This document shows positions 10,914 through 24,169 of a DNA stretch of 64,000 nt, one piece after another. The notes beneath the pieces were generated by a model, which had not been told where the DNA came from, searched no databases, and saw only the letters and a program-made list of their open reading frames with translations. Positions within the stretch are counted from its first letter, which is position 1. Every line of letters starts with the position of its first letter. Position numbers and translations under genes: made by a program. The stretch is from Atherix ibis (lineage: Eukaryota > Arthropoda > Insecta > Diptera > Athericidae), in NCBI GenBank assembly GCA_958298945.1, contig OY282606.1:70977622-71041621 (forward strand), in the 5' to 3' direction.

Positions 10914-13900
10914 GTTCTATTAGTGATAAATATTGCAATTATGTTGTGCTTTTTGTTTTGTTTCATGATTTTTTTTCTTCCATTTTCTGGAGGATTTTTA
11001 TCTAACTACTAGAAATTTGCTAAATGTCAAATAATTTATTTATATCAAAAACTTGTTCAAACTTTCTTGAGAATACCAAGTATAATTATGCCTTATATAT
11101 AAATATAACTTGACTGTTGTTCTTTTACTATAGCTTATTTATTAACATTTCTTCTGTCAGATAGATATATTTTCAATTTTAGCTTTTACCAAACATGTCC
11201 TATTAGTTATTTAACTGGCCATTTTCGATTGATTATTTTATACGGACTAGATACTATTTTCTATAGAAATAAACACATTTTCTAAAAGTTTCTTAATTAT
11301 TTGATTATTTTACCATTATTACGTATATCACTTCTAACACATTATCATTTTATCGTACAAAATAACGCGACAAGAAATACAATTTTCAGTCAATAATCAT
11401 TACAAGTTTTCTTTTGGAAATTTTAATATTTATTAGTAATAAATGGAACATTTTATCAGTTGATATTTAATATAAACCCAAAGAACAAAATCAAATAAGG
11501 ATTAAATCATACAATTCTGGCAACCAATTCAGATTTTAATATGGAAAATTCTACGATCCGAAAAATTTTCCTCCAAAATAAAAACGTTCAAATCAAGTAA
11601 CAATATCGATTTGCATTGATCAAAATTGCTTAACTATATTTATATTTGAAGAAATATGACTTATTTTAAAATTCGACCCAAAAAATGACATATTTATGGA
11701 TGAATCAGCATCTTTTGACTTGCATTTTGGTTCTATGTTATGTTGCCTAAACTTAGTAAGTTTTTGTTTTTATATAACAAATCAAAATAAATTACGCTTT
11801 ATCGCTCAAAAAATTGTCCCAACGAAATAGTGAATTGCTGACTGCTGAAGTCTTAACAATTTCTATCCAGTTTATTAACTGTCATAAAAATAATAAGCAT
11901 AGTATCTTTTTTTTTAAAACGTTAAATCTACAAACTTCCACAGATTCCGCTATTTGAAAAGAGATGGCGCTGTCGAACATTTAGTTTAATTTTCTCTCTA
12001 CAATTTTTAGTCTATGAATTTTATCTTTTAGTTTTATCGTGATCCTGATAGTATTATTTTTACAACGTTTAAAGATACATTCAATCATAAAATTTCGTAA
12101 AACTCAGGTTGATTATAGCAGAATTTTAAAAAAATAATAAGTGTAAAATAAAATTTCTGAAAATTATAAACCAATCATATTCATTCGAATATCATATCAC
12201 TACTTCATTAACATGTCCTTAGGAAGAAAATAAGTCCATGAAAATCTATTAAAATAACAAAACAAAAAAAATATTATTTATTACAAATAGAGTATACAAA
12301 ATAGTCATAAATTCAAAACAGCCATTAAATAATGTCGATTCATACCAAAAAGTATGAAATAAAATTTTTTGAAAATTCTTACTCCTGTTAATTATTGTCA
12401 GTTGCACAAATAATTTTTAATGGTAGCTCTAATATTACCAGCATAGATCGATATAATTGTGCAGTATGGTCGTTATCCGTCTGTAAGTATAAATATTATT
12501 TATAAGATAAATTTCTGTTTGGTGCTGGCAACTCTGGTGGCATAGCATCCGATCACAATGTTTACTTTGCAGGTCGACTGTATTGTAGATAATATTCTTC
12601 TAGAATTTCTCATTATAGATAGTATCCATGGTGGAATGCAATAATTAGAAAAACTTTCATAAATCGCACCTCATTTTACCAGCTCGCATAATTAGATTTC
12701 CAGTCACAACGTTATCGATTGTAGCTTCTCTACAGCAATCGGTGTATACTTTACGAACACTTCAAACATTATAATGGCAACAAAACAGACTTTAAGCATT
12801 GTTCGTTGGTTCCAATTATAACACAATCTTGCCCCCATTATGAGGTAGTTTTTTTAAGGGATATAGTTTTTTTTTGTTTCTTTCTATATTTTTTTACTTA
12901 CTATACAACACTGGATGATAGAAATTGTCATTTCGCAAGGCTAACACTAAGAACATTGTTTCATTTACCCACCATAAACATGAATCACTACTGCTTCTTG
13001 CAGAAACAATAACCAATTACCTCGATATTATTATATCCAAAAGCTCCTTATACCTCCCAACGTCCTGTGTTATCTTCCTCTCCTCATTGTTAACCATGCC
13101 CATCATCTCAGGGCTTTGAAATTGTTTATGAATGGCCACTTGAAATTAGGAGCACGGATTTATTGCTTGTTATCTTGTTTTGTTACAGTACAGCAGCAAT
13201 TGCAGCCGAAGTAACCGGATCAGCTGGAGTGATGCGCCAGGGTACGATTTAACTGGATTACGAGCAAATGAAGAACGTGAAACATAGCACAATAAATTGC
13301 CATAACTTGTGATTGATTGGCAACAATTGTGGTTTCACAACATTCGATGAAATTAATTGCGGTCATTTCTCCTGCGGGTGGCTACAATGTCGTGATTCTT
13401 CTATCCTTCTATGGTTTTGTATGTGTGTATGTATGTTGGCGTGTTTACGAGTATCCATCAAGCGACAATACATGAATTTCGATTTGAAACAGTGCGGTTT
13501 CCAACAGCGTGACAATGGGGGTATGTGGGTTTACGTCTTTATGTTCTATAATATTACTACATAGAAAAATAATTTTACAATTACTATATGCATACACATA
13601 TCCATATATACGTGGACATAATTTCATGATAGCTTTTTTTTTTGATAGGTCTGGCCACATATTGTGGTGAGAATCCGAATCGATTAATTTTGTACTTGAA
13701 AAGGTTATTCACTTTGTTATTATTGAAAATGAACTAATAACGTTTTTTTGCCGTCTGGAATTTAAGTAAAAGTTTTTGAACATATTATATAATTAGTAAC
13801 GCCTAATTAATTTACTTATTTAAATTAGTAAATTTATTTTAAATTATTCTTTGCAATTTTCTTTTAAATTATGATTTTGGAGTTTTTGAAAAAAATTTCT

Positions 13901-14339
13901 CTCAAGAATCAAAGCTGTATAATAATATTTTTATACTTTTTCTTGATTTAAAATTGATGATGGTTATTTAAGATAATCGCATTAGGCGCTTCTTTATTCA
14001 GAGAATTTGACAATAGCGAAATACTAGCTAGATTAGAAATCAAGACCTCTGCCTATAAAACAAAATATTATAAAAGAACAAAAAAAAAACATATTTAACA
14101 GATATTTAAACAAAAATGAAAACAACATTATAAGCTTACAATTAAAAAGAAAACAATAATCATTTATAATATTTCGAATTATATGAATTACTTTTATTTC
14201 GAGTATCATCTTGCCAGACATTTTGGTCCTTTGTCAGTCATATTACAAATAGTATAAATATTCTTGTTTTGACAGGGTCTTCTGATAATATTATACTAAA
14301 TATTATATTTATTTATATGTACTCGTATGTAAGGGTCAA
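10914..14339. other. AT-rich stretch; possible coding remnant at 13190-13560
   Basis: Mostly no feature. After TTGTTACAG at 13181-13189 the plus strand is open for about 30 codons (YSSNCSRSNRISWSDAPGYD) to a stop. At 13313-13564 a frame with a hydrophobic run (ILLWFCMCVCMLACL) then CGFQQRD is open. Base composition is less AT-rich than around it. These may be exons of the gene at 10397 or chance. Confidence 0.25.
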
Positions 14340-15990
14340 GGGTCAGAGACTATTTCGCAGCGCCATGACCATGAGGTGACTTGGCGACATCTTGTAATGT
14401 GCGAGTTGGCATTACAAGCTTGTCTAATATAACTGGTCGAATATAAATTAGAGGGAACAATTAAAAGCTGCTAGATTTTATGGAGCAAGTTAGACTTGCA
14501 AAACTTAGGCGGTCCAAACAATCTCACAAATTTTTTTTCAATGCAAATCTAACAAAATTGTGTTGCACCGATTCAATACGCTTAATATTTGTGCATGATC
14601 GGGCGCCTAACCTACAGATGCATATTCTAAGATTTGTCTAACTAACAAGCAATATAAGTGTACTGAGGTACTTTTACTTGACAGTTCACTTGACATCGCT
14701 TTACAAAGCCTAAAACTGAACTACTTTTGGGAACAATGTGTAATTTACATGGGGAATAAATTCAAGTTTCTTATCCAGTTTAATCCCCAAGTCAATAACA
14801 TAATTAATACGTTTTATATTAGTTCTCAAAAAATTATAGATAAAAGTGCAAGGATTAAGTCGTCAAGAAAAAAGGCTTCACATTTTTCTATGTCCAACAT
14901 CAGACCATTCGAAATACATAAATTATAAAAGATGTTTAAATCCTTCTGTATGATATCTAAATCAATCCATATTTCAAATTCTAGAACAAATTTTATATCA
15001 TCTGCATAGATCAGAAATTTACAGTGCTTAATTACTTTTACAATGTCATAATTATAAGAATAAAAAGCAAAGGGCCAATATGGCTACCCTGAGGACACCA
15101 AAAAGATCTTTTAGTCCCTCAATTTAGACTAATGAAAAGATAAAAGTCCTTTCTTTTAAATAGGAACCGAATCAATTAGTTAGCATTGAAGGAAAGCCCA
15201 ATTTCTTAAGCGTAAATAAAGTAACTTACTGAGTTAAAAGCTTTGCTAAACTCAGTGTAATTGTAGTCTGTTTACATACTATTAGAAATATGTTAGAAGT
15301 GAAAGTTAGGAGGTTAGTTGTCATTTATCTGAAAGGTATAAAGCCATGCTGACTAGTAGACATTAAGCATATACACAGCTTGATAAGCTGCGAATAAATC
15401 AACGACTGGAATAGCTTAGGAGTACTGAACAACTTTGCAATTAATTACCTCAGTTTCTTAACCTTTCTTATGAACAGATATTATGCAGAACCTTTTCCAT
15501 AAATAAAGATAATTTACCAATAGTTTCTAAAGAAGGGAGTAATGCCGTAGAATATAATTTAATGAAAGCCAAAGGGATACCATCTGTACCATAACAGATT
15601 TCTCCATATAAGATGCGAAATAACTAGCTATGGTGTCTGCGTTACTACTAAATGAGCCATAATGCTATATGGTTGACTGATAATAAATTTAAATAAGGAT
15701 CGTGAATCATTATAAATATTGATCTGAATATTATCAAGATATTCTGTGTACAGAAAAGAGGTCAGCATTTTAAATTCACCAAAACATGTGGGAAAATCAG
15801 TATAATAAGAATGGCTCTTATAGCGTAAATAGACAATATGTCTAGTTTATGTGAAAGTACAGAAATATTTACTTTATGGAAATGAACCGAAAAAATCTCA
15901 ATACCGGAATTGTGATGACAAAAAGTAATTAGGAGTAGCGGATCATAGTTGTTAATGGCTAATAAATAGATGGTAGCTGAGTCAACCAAA
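14340..15990 (-). mobile_element. Jockey/CR1-type LINE reverse transcriptase remnant
   Basis: Minus-strand translation, interrupted by many stops and shifts, gives in order GTDGIPLAFIK, SQHGFIPFR, DFSKAFNS, PQGSHIGPLLFI and YADDIKFVLEFE followed by NGLMLDIEKCE: the standard order of LINE reverse transcriptase motifs including the catalytic YADD. The 3' part runs down to about 14340. The limit near 15990 is approximate. 5'-truncated and long dead. Confidence 0.8.
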
Positions 15991-18900
15991 ATAAATAGAT
16001 TCGATCCCGTTCTTTATATCACTGATTTGATGTAAACCCAAAAGTGCAATAGCGTAAAAAGGAACTGGAATTATTTAGCTGTTAAAAAAAATTTACCAAA
16101 GATTTGTAATAAACTATTAGATCTACGGTATGATAAATAAAAAAATCAAGGTTTTATTGGGTTAAAGGATCATTTTCATAGCTTCAAATTTCCAGAGTAA
16201 GAAAAATTAGATTGAACGCAAAATAACATTTGGAATGTATGTTATGACAAGTTAGTTTTTTTTCGAATATTCGCTTTAGGATAGGTGTTGTTATTATACA
16301 ATATATTAAAATAGCTTTTTTATTAGAAAGGCAAGAGAGAACAGGTTTACATTTTTGATTGGTCTTCTGTATAGCAAAATTATTTCCTGAATGTTAGAAA
16401 AATGCACTCAGTTTTTTCTTTGCCTAATTTTACCCAGTTACCGTCATTTGGTTTCAGTAGATGTTTTAAAAAATATTTTGGAACTTATTATTAAATTAAT
16501 AATCCAAAATGAAAGTTTACTATACTTATTTTGAATTATAATTTTCCATGCAGTTTTAATTTACTTTTATTTTCAAACCAAAATATAGCGTGTGCGTTCA
16601 AATTCAATTACTTAAAAAAGTAGTTATATTTTCCTTTGGGTAAACGGAATTTCACTTACCTTAAATAAAGAAAATTACATTTTTCCAGTTATAGTACGAA
16701 AAATGATTAAGAAAAACTAAATAAAGTAAATTTTGAAAAGAAAATAATCCCAAATATATTAAAAAATGGATATTTAATATCACTTATGGAATTGTTGTAA
16801 GACAGAGCGTTTTGTGGTAAATTTAAATATTTGTCCTGAAAAGGATGAGCACAAATTTTTAATTGCATCGGATCGATATGATTACCTTGTATGAAATTCA
16901 TTCTTTTTATGCTTCCCTGGTGGGCGAAAAGTCATAAAGTTCCTTTTTACACTCCCTATTTATGGTTGACTAAGTTTCTTCCTTTTAGACTTTTAATATT
17001 CTTCAGAAGACATGGCAAAATTGTAAGCATACAAATAGCTTAAATATGTCTGATTGTACACTGTGTTCAGTAAATATAGTAACTATATGCACATATACCT
17101 TTGCATTACATGAAAACATTGATTATAATATAAATTTTGACAGAAATTGTTTAAAGGAAAACTTTAATTATTTGTTAAATTAACATAATTTTTACAAATT
17201 AGAAAACATTGTCTTTAAAATGTTCACTTATAATTTAAATAATTTAATATGTTAGCTTTTTAAACTTTATTTTTTATTGCATAGAATGTTATGGAAAAAT
17301 ATTCACACTGGGATTCATTTATCGCTTTTTTAAAAATATTCACATATTAATTTGTCTTTTGAGACTTGTAAATGTTATCTTCCTTTTTAATTCTACTTTT
17401 AGAAATTCACTTTTTCATATTGAATGTTCTTGTTTATTTATTAGATGAGCTTGAATTTTTATACGATATTATATAGTTCTAATTTAAAATTTTTTTTGTC
17501 TGAGATTAGCTTCAAAAAGATTTTTTTTAAAATTTCTATTGTATTTGTTAAGAATAATTACATTCCAAGTGCAAATTTTACGACCCGATTCCATAAAAGA
17601 GGTTTTGAGTTATTTTTTGGTTGTCTAGCATTTTTGAGTTAACTGAGTCAGCAGCTGATAATCTTGTTCGTCGATTATAAAACTGTCCTTTTTGTCAATT
17701 ATAAAATAAAAATGTTCAAAATTTCTTTAAAAAAATGATTTGAAAACTTACAATTAGAATTACATTAACAAAGAAAATTAAATTTTATATCAACTAAATC
17801 CAAAAATATATGCCGGAACTCTAATAATTATTTTCTTCCATTTTTTCTACTCGAATTGAATTTTTTGATATTAAACTATTCTGATGTACAATAATTTATT
17901 GAATAATTGGGTATTTTATTATTTTTAGTATCTTATTAATAATATTTACTATTGAACTAACATATTGTTTTATTTTTAATACTGTTGAGTATCTTGTGGT
18001 AAGTTCTGATAAAGTTGCCCATCTTCAAAGTCACGGGACTTATTATTTTATGTCATTAGAGATAATATTCGTGATTGCCATTTTAAAAATGAATATATCG
18101 AGAAACTCTAGAGTTTAACCAAAAAAATTCAAGAACATTTGTTCAGCTAAAATATCAATAATTTGGTTGTTCATAAATTAGAAATGAAGTTGTTTGACGT
18201 GAAAATTCAAAATTATAAGTAATCCGATACAATTATCATCATTTCTCGCAACATTTAAAAAATATATAATTTAAAAATATTGCTTCATAAATGAAAGCAT
18301 TCTTTGCACCTTACAATATTTTTTTATTTAATAGATTGTCCTTAAACTACAATACGAGTAAGAAAATTTGATTTTACCCTTCTATTTTGGTAATATCATA
18401 GTTCTAGCTTTTATGAGTGACACATTTTATATTAAATTATTACTATTATACTCAAAGTCAATTTTTTATCCCCACTATTAACAATTATTGATACTAATTT
18501 GGAAATACAATTTCTTCTTTACAATTATTTTAAGAGAAAGCATACTAAAAATCGAAGTGAATAGCCTTTCTTTTACATATATACACTCTGCTAAGAATTA
18601 AAAAAATATAAAACAAAACATATCACAATATTTTTTTACTTCTAAAATCAAATATTGAAATTAAAAATTAACCAAAAAGGTAAGAAAAATAAACTTAAAA
18701 ATATTGTAATTTAGTTCTATTTTAACCAATGAAAAATTAAAAAATACCTAATCTATTATATATAAAAATTTTCAATAATTTCATAATTTGAAGAAAAAAT
18801 TAAAAGGGCACAAATGACATATCTTATTTAAAAAAAAAAAAATAGAGTTTAATAAAAGTACTAAATAAAAAAAGGTACTTAAGTAAAGAAATTCACTAAA

Positions 18901-20157
18901 TATAAAATTGCTAAATGAAAAAAATATACCAAATAATATTAATAATAATAATAATAATAATAGTTTTAGTAAAAAGTAATGAAATTCCAAAAAAAAAAAT
19001 CGCAAAATGAATAGAAACTATTAAACGAAATAATATATACGAGGAAAAAAATCATATCTGAAAGTAAAAATCATAAAGAATAAAGATAAAAATAGTAAGT
19101 AAGTACTAAAAAGGATAAAAAAAAATAAGTTTTAGCATACTATACTATGTACTTATACTTATATAGTATGTGGAGTAAAAGATATATTCGTAAAAGAGAA
19201 ACAAAAGAATTATGATTACTAAAAAAGGATGAGTAGCAATAAGTTTGTAGAATTTCGTGTAGATTATTATAAATAAAATAGAACTAATACATACATATAC
19301 ATGCATAAAAAAATTAAACGAGTATTTTTAAATATTAAGCACTATGTAAAAAAAATATAAGAAATAAACTTAAAAAATTGCATAATAAATAGTAAAAAAG
19401 ATCAATTGAAATAAAATAAGATTTACTAAATTGCAAGCAAAAAGAGACAAATCACATTTAAAAAAAGTATGATTATTACATTCGAACAAAAAACTGTCGA
19501 AATGTGAAAAGTCAAAATTTCTAACAGGAGAAAGGATAATCGAACACAAACAGGAAATCATATTCTAAGGGAACGATTTTACAAATTATTGAATGAAACG
19601 TGATGATTAAAATAAAAGAAAACAAATAAGGGCAAAAATAATAATTTTTATCCATTTTTTTGGAAAAAATTACATTTAACTATTGTGTTTGGATATTTTA
19701 AGTGAATAATAAAAAGGACTTGTATGATATTTCATATAAAAAAGAAAATAAAATGAAAATATATGAGAAGGTAAATTCTATATAATATGAGTTTTCTTTT
19801 CTCCTTCAATGGATCCCCCTTTTATTTTGTTGCAAATCCTTTTCTTATTTATATAATATTTTGATAGTTTTATTTTTTTAATTGTTGAGTGTTTTCGCTT
19901 CCGAACCAACTACTTTTTACTTTCAAATACAGAAAACTTTTTTGGGAAAATTTGATTATAAATTTATAAATTCGTATTTCTGAAGTCGCTTCACGTGACG
20001 TGGTATAAAAAATTTAAAAAAAACCATTTATTTTAATTTATAAAACTTTCAGTTAAATTTGCAAAAAAATTTTAATTTGATTAAAAATTTGTTTTTATGT
20101 TTAAGTTATAATTTTGTCTATTATTGTTAATATAATTTTTTTTTTTTTGGTTAAAAG
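15990..20157. other. AT-rich stretch without recognised genes
   Basis: About 4 kb of very AT-rich sequence. The only clear structure is the AAT microsatellite near 18931-18963; open frames here are low-complexity. Confidence 0.5.
18931..18963. repeat. AAT trinucleotide microsatellite
   Basis: An imperfect run of AAT units, about ten in all, in an A-rich region. Confidence 0.85.
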
Positions 20158-20260
20158 ATGATTAAATACATTTTTATCGGGCTTTTAAATGTAAGGGTTG
20201 ATGAGCTAGAAGACAACAATGACGGACACCCTTTTTCGCAGTACAAATGGACCAACGGTA
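20158..20260 (+). CDS. Possible single exon of an unknown host gene
   Basis: Open frame ATG ATT AAA TAC ... reading VDELEDNNDGHPFSQYKWTN before a consensus donor ACG|GTAAGT at 20260/20261. A long T tract followed by TTAAAAG could be the acceptor just before the ATG; TGTAAG at 20201 is an alternative. The acidic, low-AT composition stands out from the flanking sequence. No family recognised and no partner exon found; it may be an internal exon of a gene with large introns. Confidence 0.3.
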
Positions 20261-20349
20261 AGTTATGCATTTTTGATTAAGATTATTATTATTTCAAAAA
20301 TAGTTTGTACATGTTTTTGAATCGATAAACATATTTATGTATTGTAATT

Positions 20350-21075
20350 CTTCAGCAACTAAAAATCTGCTCTAGGCTTGCTGAAGCAAAGAAATTCGAG
20401 CGTTCCGCCTTCGCTCCGCGGTCTTCCAGTTCAACATTCCCACCATGTTTTTGCCGCCATGACTAACGCCGGAACCATAAATGGAGCCACTATAATCTTC
20501 CGGGTATAATCTTCCTCATCCATATTGAGCTTAATTTTATTTACAACCGGGCGGTCGTGGTAACGCTGCAGGAACTCGGCATTAATTAGGCTCCTGGGTA
20601 AAAAATCATCGGGGGATTCTCCTCTCGAACGCGGACAAGAGTTCGCAATGGTCTTTGTTGAGAACCCAAGTTTCTGAAGAATACATGAGAACTGGCAAGA
20701 CTAGTGTTTTTTACCGGAGTTGCTTCGATGTTATCGTCAGAAATTTCAAGCGAAATAATTTAGACTGACTAAAGTAGATTCTGTTGGCTGCCAGCACATG
20801 TGCGCGGATTTTTTATTCCATGTTGTGTCAGCGGAGACTCTTGAGCACAATTAGGAATGACATTTAACTCTTTTGAAGCTATTACGTGCTATTTATATGG
20901 GACTAGTGATAATTGGTCTTATCTTTGATGTCACCGCTGCCATCATGAACTTTGTTTTGCCTTCACTTATGTGTAAACCAAGATTTTATGTGTAGCCGCC
21001 TCTCGTATAGCTCTTTCTTATCGACATATAATGTCGATGTCGTTGGCATATGCCTAAAGCTGGGGAGACTAACCA
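20350..21075 (-). mobile_element. RTE-type LINE fragment (reverse transcriptase C-terminus)
   Basis: Minus strand reads AYANDIDIICR, then GLHISEGKTKFMMAA, then TLVLPVLMYSSETWVLNKDH and ELLSAFERRI, then YHDRPVVNKIKLNMDEEDYT. This order is typical of insect RTE-type elements (AYADDIDIIG..NEGKTKYM..LVLPVLxYGSETW..AFERK). The catalytic YADD is YAND and several stops are present. The fragment ends abruptly next to the mariner TIR at 21082. Confidence 0.85.
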
Positions 21076-21463
21076 GATATATAAGCTTAAATCCGCTGTT
21101 TGGTCATAGATGGCGTGAGTGAGCGCATTAAGCTACCATAGGCACGCCATATTTTTTTATGAGTTTGACATGTGTCAAAATTAATCAGTGCACATTATTA
21201 GCAATCTCGTACAACAACATACATTTTTCCTTTGGTAATCATGTCTAGTTTTGTGCCAGAAAAAGAGCATATGCGGGAAGTTCTGCTTTTCTGCTTCAAT
21301 TTTAAGAAATCGGCTGCTGAATATCATCGAATGCTTATGGAACATTTTATGAGCGTGGAATCATGCTACTGCCAGAAAGATGGCAAAGGGTATTGGATCA
21401 AACTGGACAATATTTAATTGAATAAAATATTAATTAACAATATACATTTTTTCTTTGGTAATC

Positions 21464-23336
21464 ATGTCTAGTTTTGTGCCAGAAAAAGAGCATATGCGGG
21501 AAGTTCTGCTTTTCTGCTTCAATTTTAAGAAATCGGCTGCCGAATACCATCGAGTGCTTATGGAGATATATGGTGACAGTGCTTTTCGGAAACAACATGC
21601 CGAGATTGGTTTCGTCGCTTCAAAGACGGCAATTTTGACTTGTGGGACAAGAAACGTGAAAATCGGCCTACGAAGGTTGAGGACCATCAATTGCAGGCTC
21701 TTTTGGACGAAGGCGATACCCAATCGCGATAAATGCTCGCGGAGCAATTGGGTGTTACTCAACCAGCCCATTCCATGCATCTGCATGCCATGGGGAAGAA
21801 GTCTCTATGTATTTAGTGGTGCTATATCGCGTCGTAAGACAAAATAACACCGGTCGCCCATGACCATTGGGATTGAGATACGATACGCTGAATCAGCGCA
21901 ACCATAACTGAAGTACTAACCAATTAACTGAATTGTTTAGCAGTAAGTAATCATTTATAAGCTGATTACCCCAACTGCTTGTGGCGAGGCCTACCTTAAA
22001 CCTCTGATGTCATAAGCAGTGACATCGCCCGAGATAAGTGCAAAGTATTGCTACTTTTGCCAGTTATCTCCCTTCCGCGATCCGTAGATCGTACCCGCGA
22101 TATGGGTGTCAACCACAGCCACCACGTGAATGCCTAAGCAACCTCTCCAATAACCGAGCACAGAACTAATTCATTCACTCCACAGAACAACAGGTTCGAC
22201 TCCAATTGCATTAGCATATAGACAAATATTATGCTTTCAAAATGCAGCTTCAACGCCAAGACCTGAAAGATCTGTTTCATGTTTGAACTTCGTTCTGTCG
22301 GGCCACTCGGTTCCCGTGGTACCTACTTTTTTTATTAGAGTACTTCAGGTCTGTACCCCGCTCAGTGAGCAGTGGACAGCAATCTTATAACCTGCTGACC
22401 CATTTACACTCTCTATTTCTTCAGTACTCACCCACCATCTTTCCATCATTTTGTGCATATATAAATATATGCACCCCTTCATTTTGTTCATGCACCACCA
22501 TTATGTGATATATATAGTATATTAATACCATAAAATATCACTTTCGGTCACATATTTACTATAGCCCCCTTCCATCATTGCTGTCTTCAGGATGATAAAT
22601 AAACCTTTATATACCATCCCTTCGCGGGGGCGGAGCCATGGAGAAGATTGAAAAGACCGGAAAATGGGTGCCGCATGAATTGAACGATAGGCAGCTGGAG
22701 CGACGCCAAAACACATGCGAAATCTTGCTCGCCAGACATAAAACAAAGTCGTTCCTGTATCGGATTATGACAGGCGATGAAAAGTGGATATATTTCGAGA
22801 ATCCTTAACGCAAGAAATAGTGGGTTGATTCCGGCCAACCATCAACATCTTCCCCAACACCGAATCGCTTCGGACGGAAGAGGATGCTGTGCGTTTGGTG
22901 GGATCAGCAGGGTATCGTCTACTCTGAGATGTTGAAACCTGGTAAAACTGTCAATTCCTACCGTTACCACCAACAACTGATCAAATTGCACCGTGCTCTG
23001 CGTGAAAAAAGAACGGATTATCAACAAAGACATGACAAGTTGATTTTCCTCCACGACAACGCACCATCGCACACGTCAAAAATGGTCCAAAACTACTTGG
23101 AGACACTCAACTGGGAAGTGCTACCACACCCCGCTTATTCACCAGACCTGGCCTCTTTCGACTACCACCTGTTTTCATCGATGAGCCACGCGCTCGCTGA
23201 GCAGCACTTCGATTCTTACGAAGACATCCGAAAATGGTTTGATGAGTGGTTTGCCTCAAAAGAGAAGGGATTTCTTTGGCGTGGTATCTATATATTGCCC
23301 GAGAGATGGAAAAACTGTGTAAGAGCAAGTTTTTGA
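21464..23336 (+). pseudogene. Mariner transposase, split by a LINE insertion
   Basis: N-terminal part from 21464 reads MSSFVPEKEHMREVLLFCF, then a frameshift near 21583 moves the WFRRFKDGNFD region to another frame, with one stop near 21730. The gene resumes at about 22647 with KTGKWVPHELNDRQLE, MTGDEKWIYFENP followed by stops near 22807, and from 22884 an open run MLCVWWDQQGIVYSE..., FLHDNAPSHTSK, PHPAYSPDLASFDYHLF. All three catalytic Asp residues (GDEKW, HDNAP, FDYH) are still present, but frameshifts, stops and the 836-bp insertion prevent expression. Confidence 0.9.
21799..22634 (-). mobile_element. R1-like LINE 3' fragment inserted in mariner
   Basis: Flanked by near-identical 12-bp direct repeats GCCATGGGGAAG (21787-21798) and GCCATGGAGAAG (22635-22646), a target duplication of LINE type. 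The segment around 21960-22150 matches, in reverse complement, the tail of the plus-strand R1-clade element at 46800-47000 (for example GTGACATCGCCCGAGATAA against GTGACAGTGCCCGAGATAA). So it lies in minus orientation and consists of 3' untranslated sequence only. Confidence 0.75.
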
Positions 23337-23416
23337 ATTAATTTGTTTTTGATTTCTATGAAAAAAAAAACAAAACGTGTTTTCTTTTTGACTAAAAAAC
23401 AGCGGATTTAAGCTTA

Positions 23417-24111
23417 TACACCTGGTAATGAGTATGGTACCTTCATGCTAAAACCCCTGAGTCGCCGATCACTTTCGGAAGGAAGCCACTCTGATTATGA
23501 GCCAACAATTTTTTAGACGAATGGGGTTATCCCTCCTAATAAGATAGCGGAGAATATCCTATTGATGGTGCTCAGGATCGTAATACCTATATACTAAAGG
23601 TATTTAACTTTTTCAATAACCATAAATATATTAAATAAAAGTGAAGGTATAATTACAATATTAAATTGAAAATAATTTGGTCTAATGAAATAAAGTTGTA
23701 AAATGATTTTTATAAAAATTTTCTGGGTCATTTAATGCTGTACTTATATAAAAAATTATAGTTATCTTACCAGGAAAGTAATGGTCAGTCTCTTTAACTA
23801 GTTTTTACATATCTTAAAAAAGTCTGTTTGACTGCCAATTGCCAGAGGGTAATTGTAAATTTCTATCATAGAATTTTTTGTGTTTTCTTTACTTTTACCT
23901 TACCTCCTTATAATTTTCCAATAAACAGTTAAATCTACTCGGCTTGAATGTATTACGAAAAATTACCTCTCCCACAAAGTCTATATTATTCATTGTTCTT
24001 TCTGAGAAGAAAAAAAATAATAAAATCATACAACAAACACTATACAGCAGCATTTGTACCACACCGACAGAGTGTAATTTTAAAATCTGCTATAATGTAA
24101 TCCTAATCTAA
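23417..24111. other. Flank of the composite mariner, no gene seen
   Basis: 23420-23600 is GC-richer and probably repeat-derived but was not assigned. The rest is AT-rich. Confidence 0.35.
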
Positions 24112-24169
24112 ATATAAAAGATTACAGGTGGAGTAAGAGAGAACTTACTCCACCTGTAATCTTTTATAT
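24112..24169. repeat. Perfect inverted repeat, 26-bp arms, 6-base loop
   Basis: Left arm 24112-24137 contains GATTACAGGTGGAGTAAG and right arm 24144-24169 is its exact reverse complement; the loop is AGAGAA. Such a hairpin is far more perfect than neighbouring sequence and must be recent or maintained. It could be a fold-back made by template switching, or a small hairpin RNA precursor. Confidence 0.9.

Larger units (their letters stand above)
21082..23416 (+). mobile_element. Composite mariner with chimeric 5' duplication and LINE insertion
   Basis: Ends are TAAGCTTAAATCCGCTGTTT and its inverse AAACAGCGGATTTAAGCTTA, flanked by TA at 21080-21081 and 23417-23418. The transposase start appears twice (ATG at 21241 and 21464). 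The first start region ends near 21342, where it joins the 3' end of a different mariner family (21343-21425). An R1-like LINE fragment (21799-22634) splits the gene. Without insertion and duplication the element would be about 1.3 kb. Confidence 0.85.

Noticed and set aside
18781..19005. Leucine/phenylalanine-rich minus-strand open frame
   Set aside because: Low-complexity translation of A-rich DNA and an AAT microsatellite.
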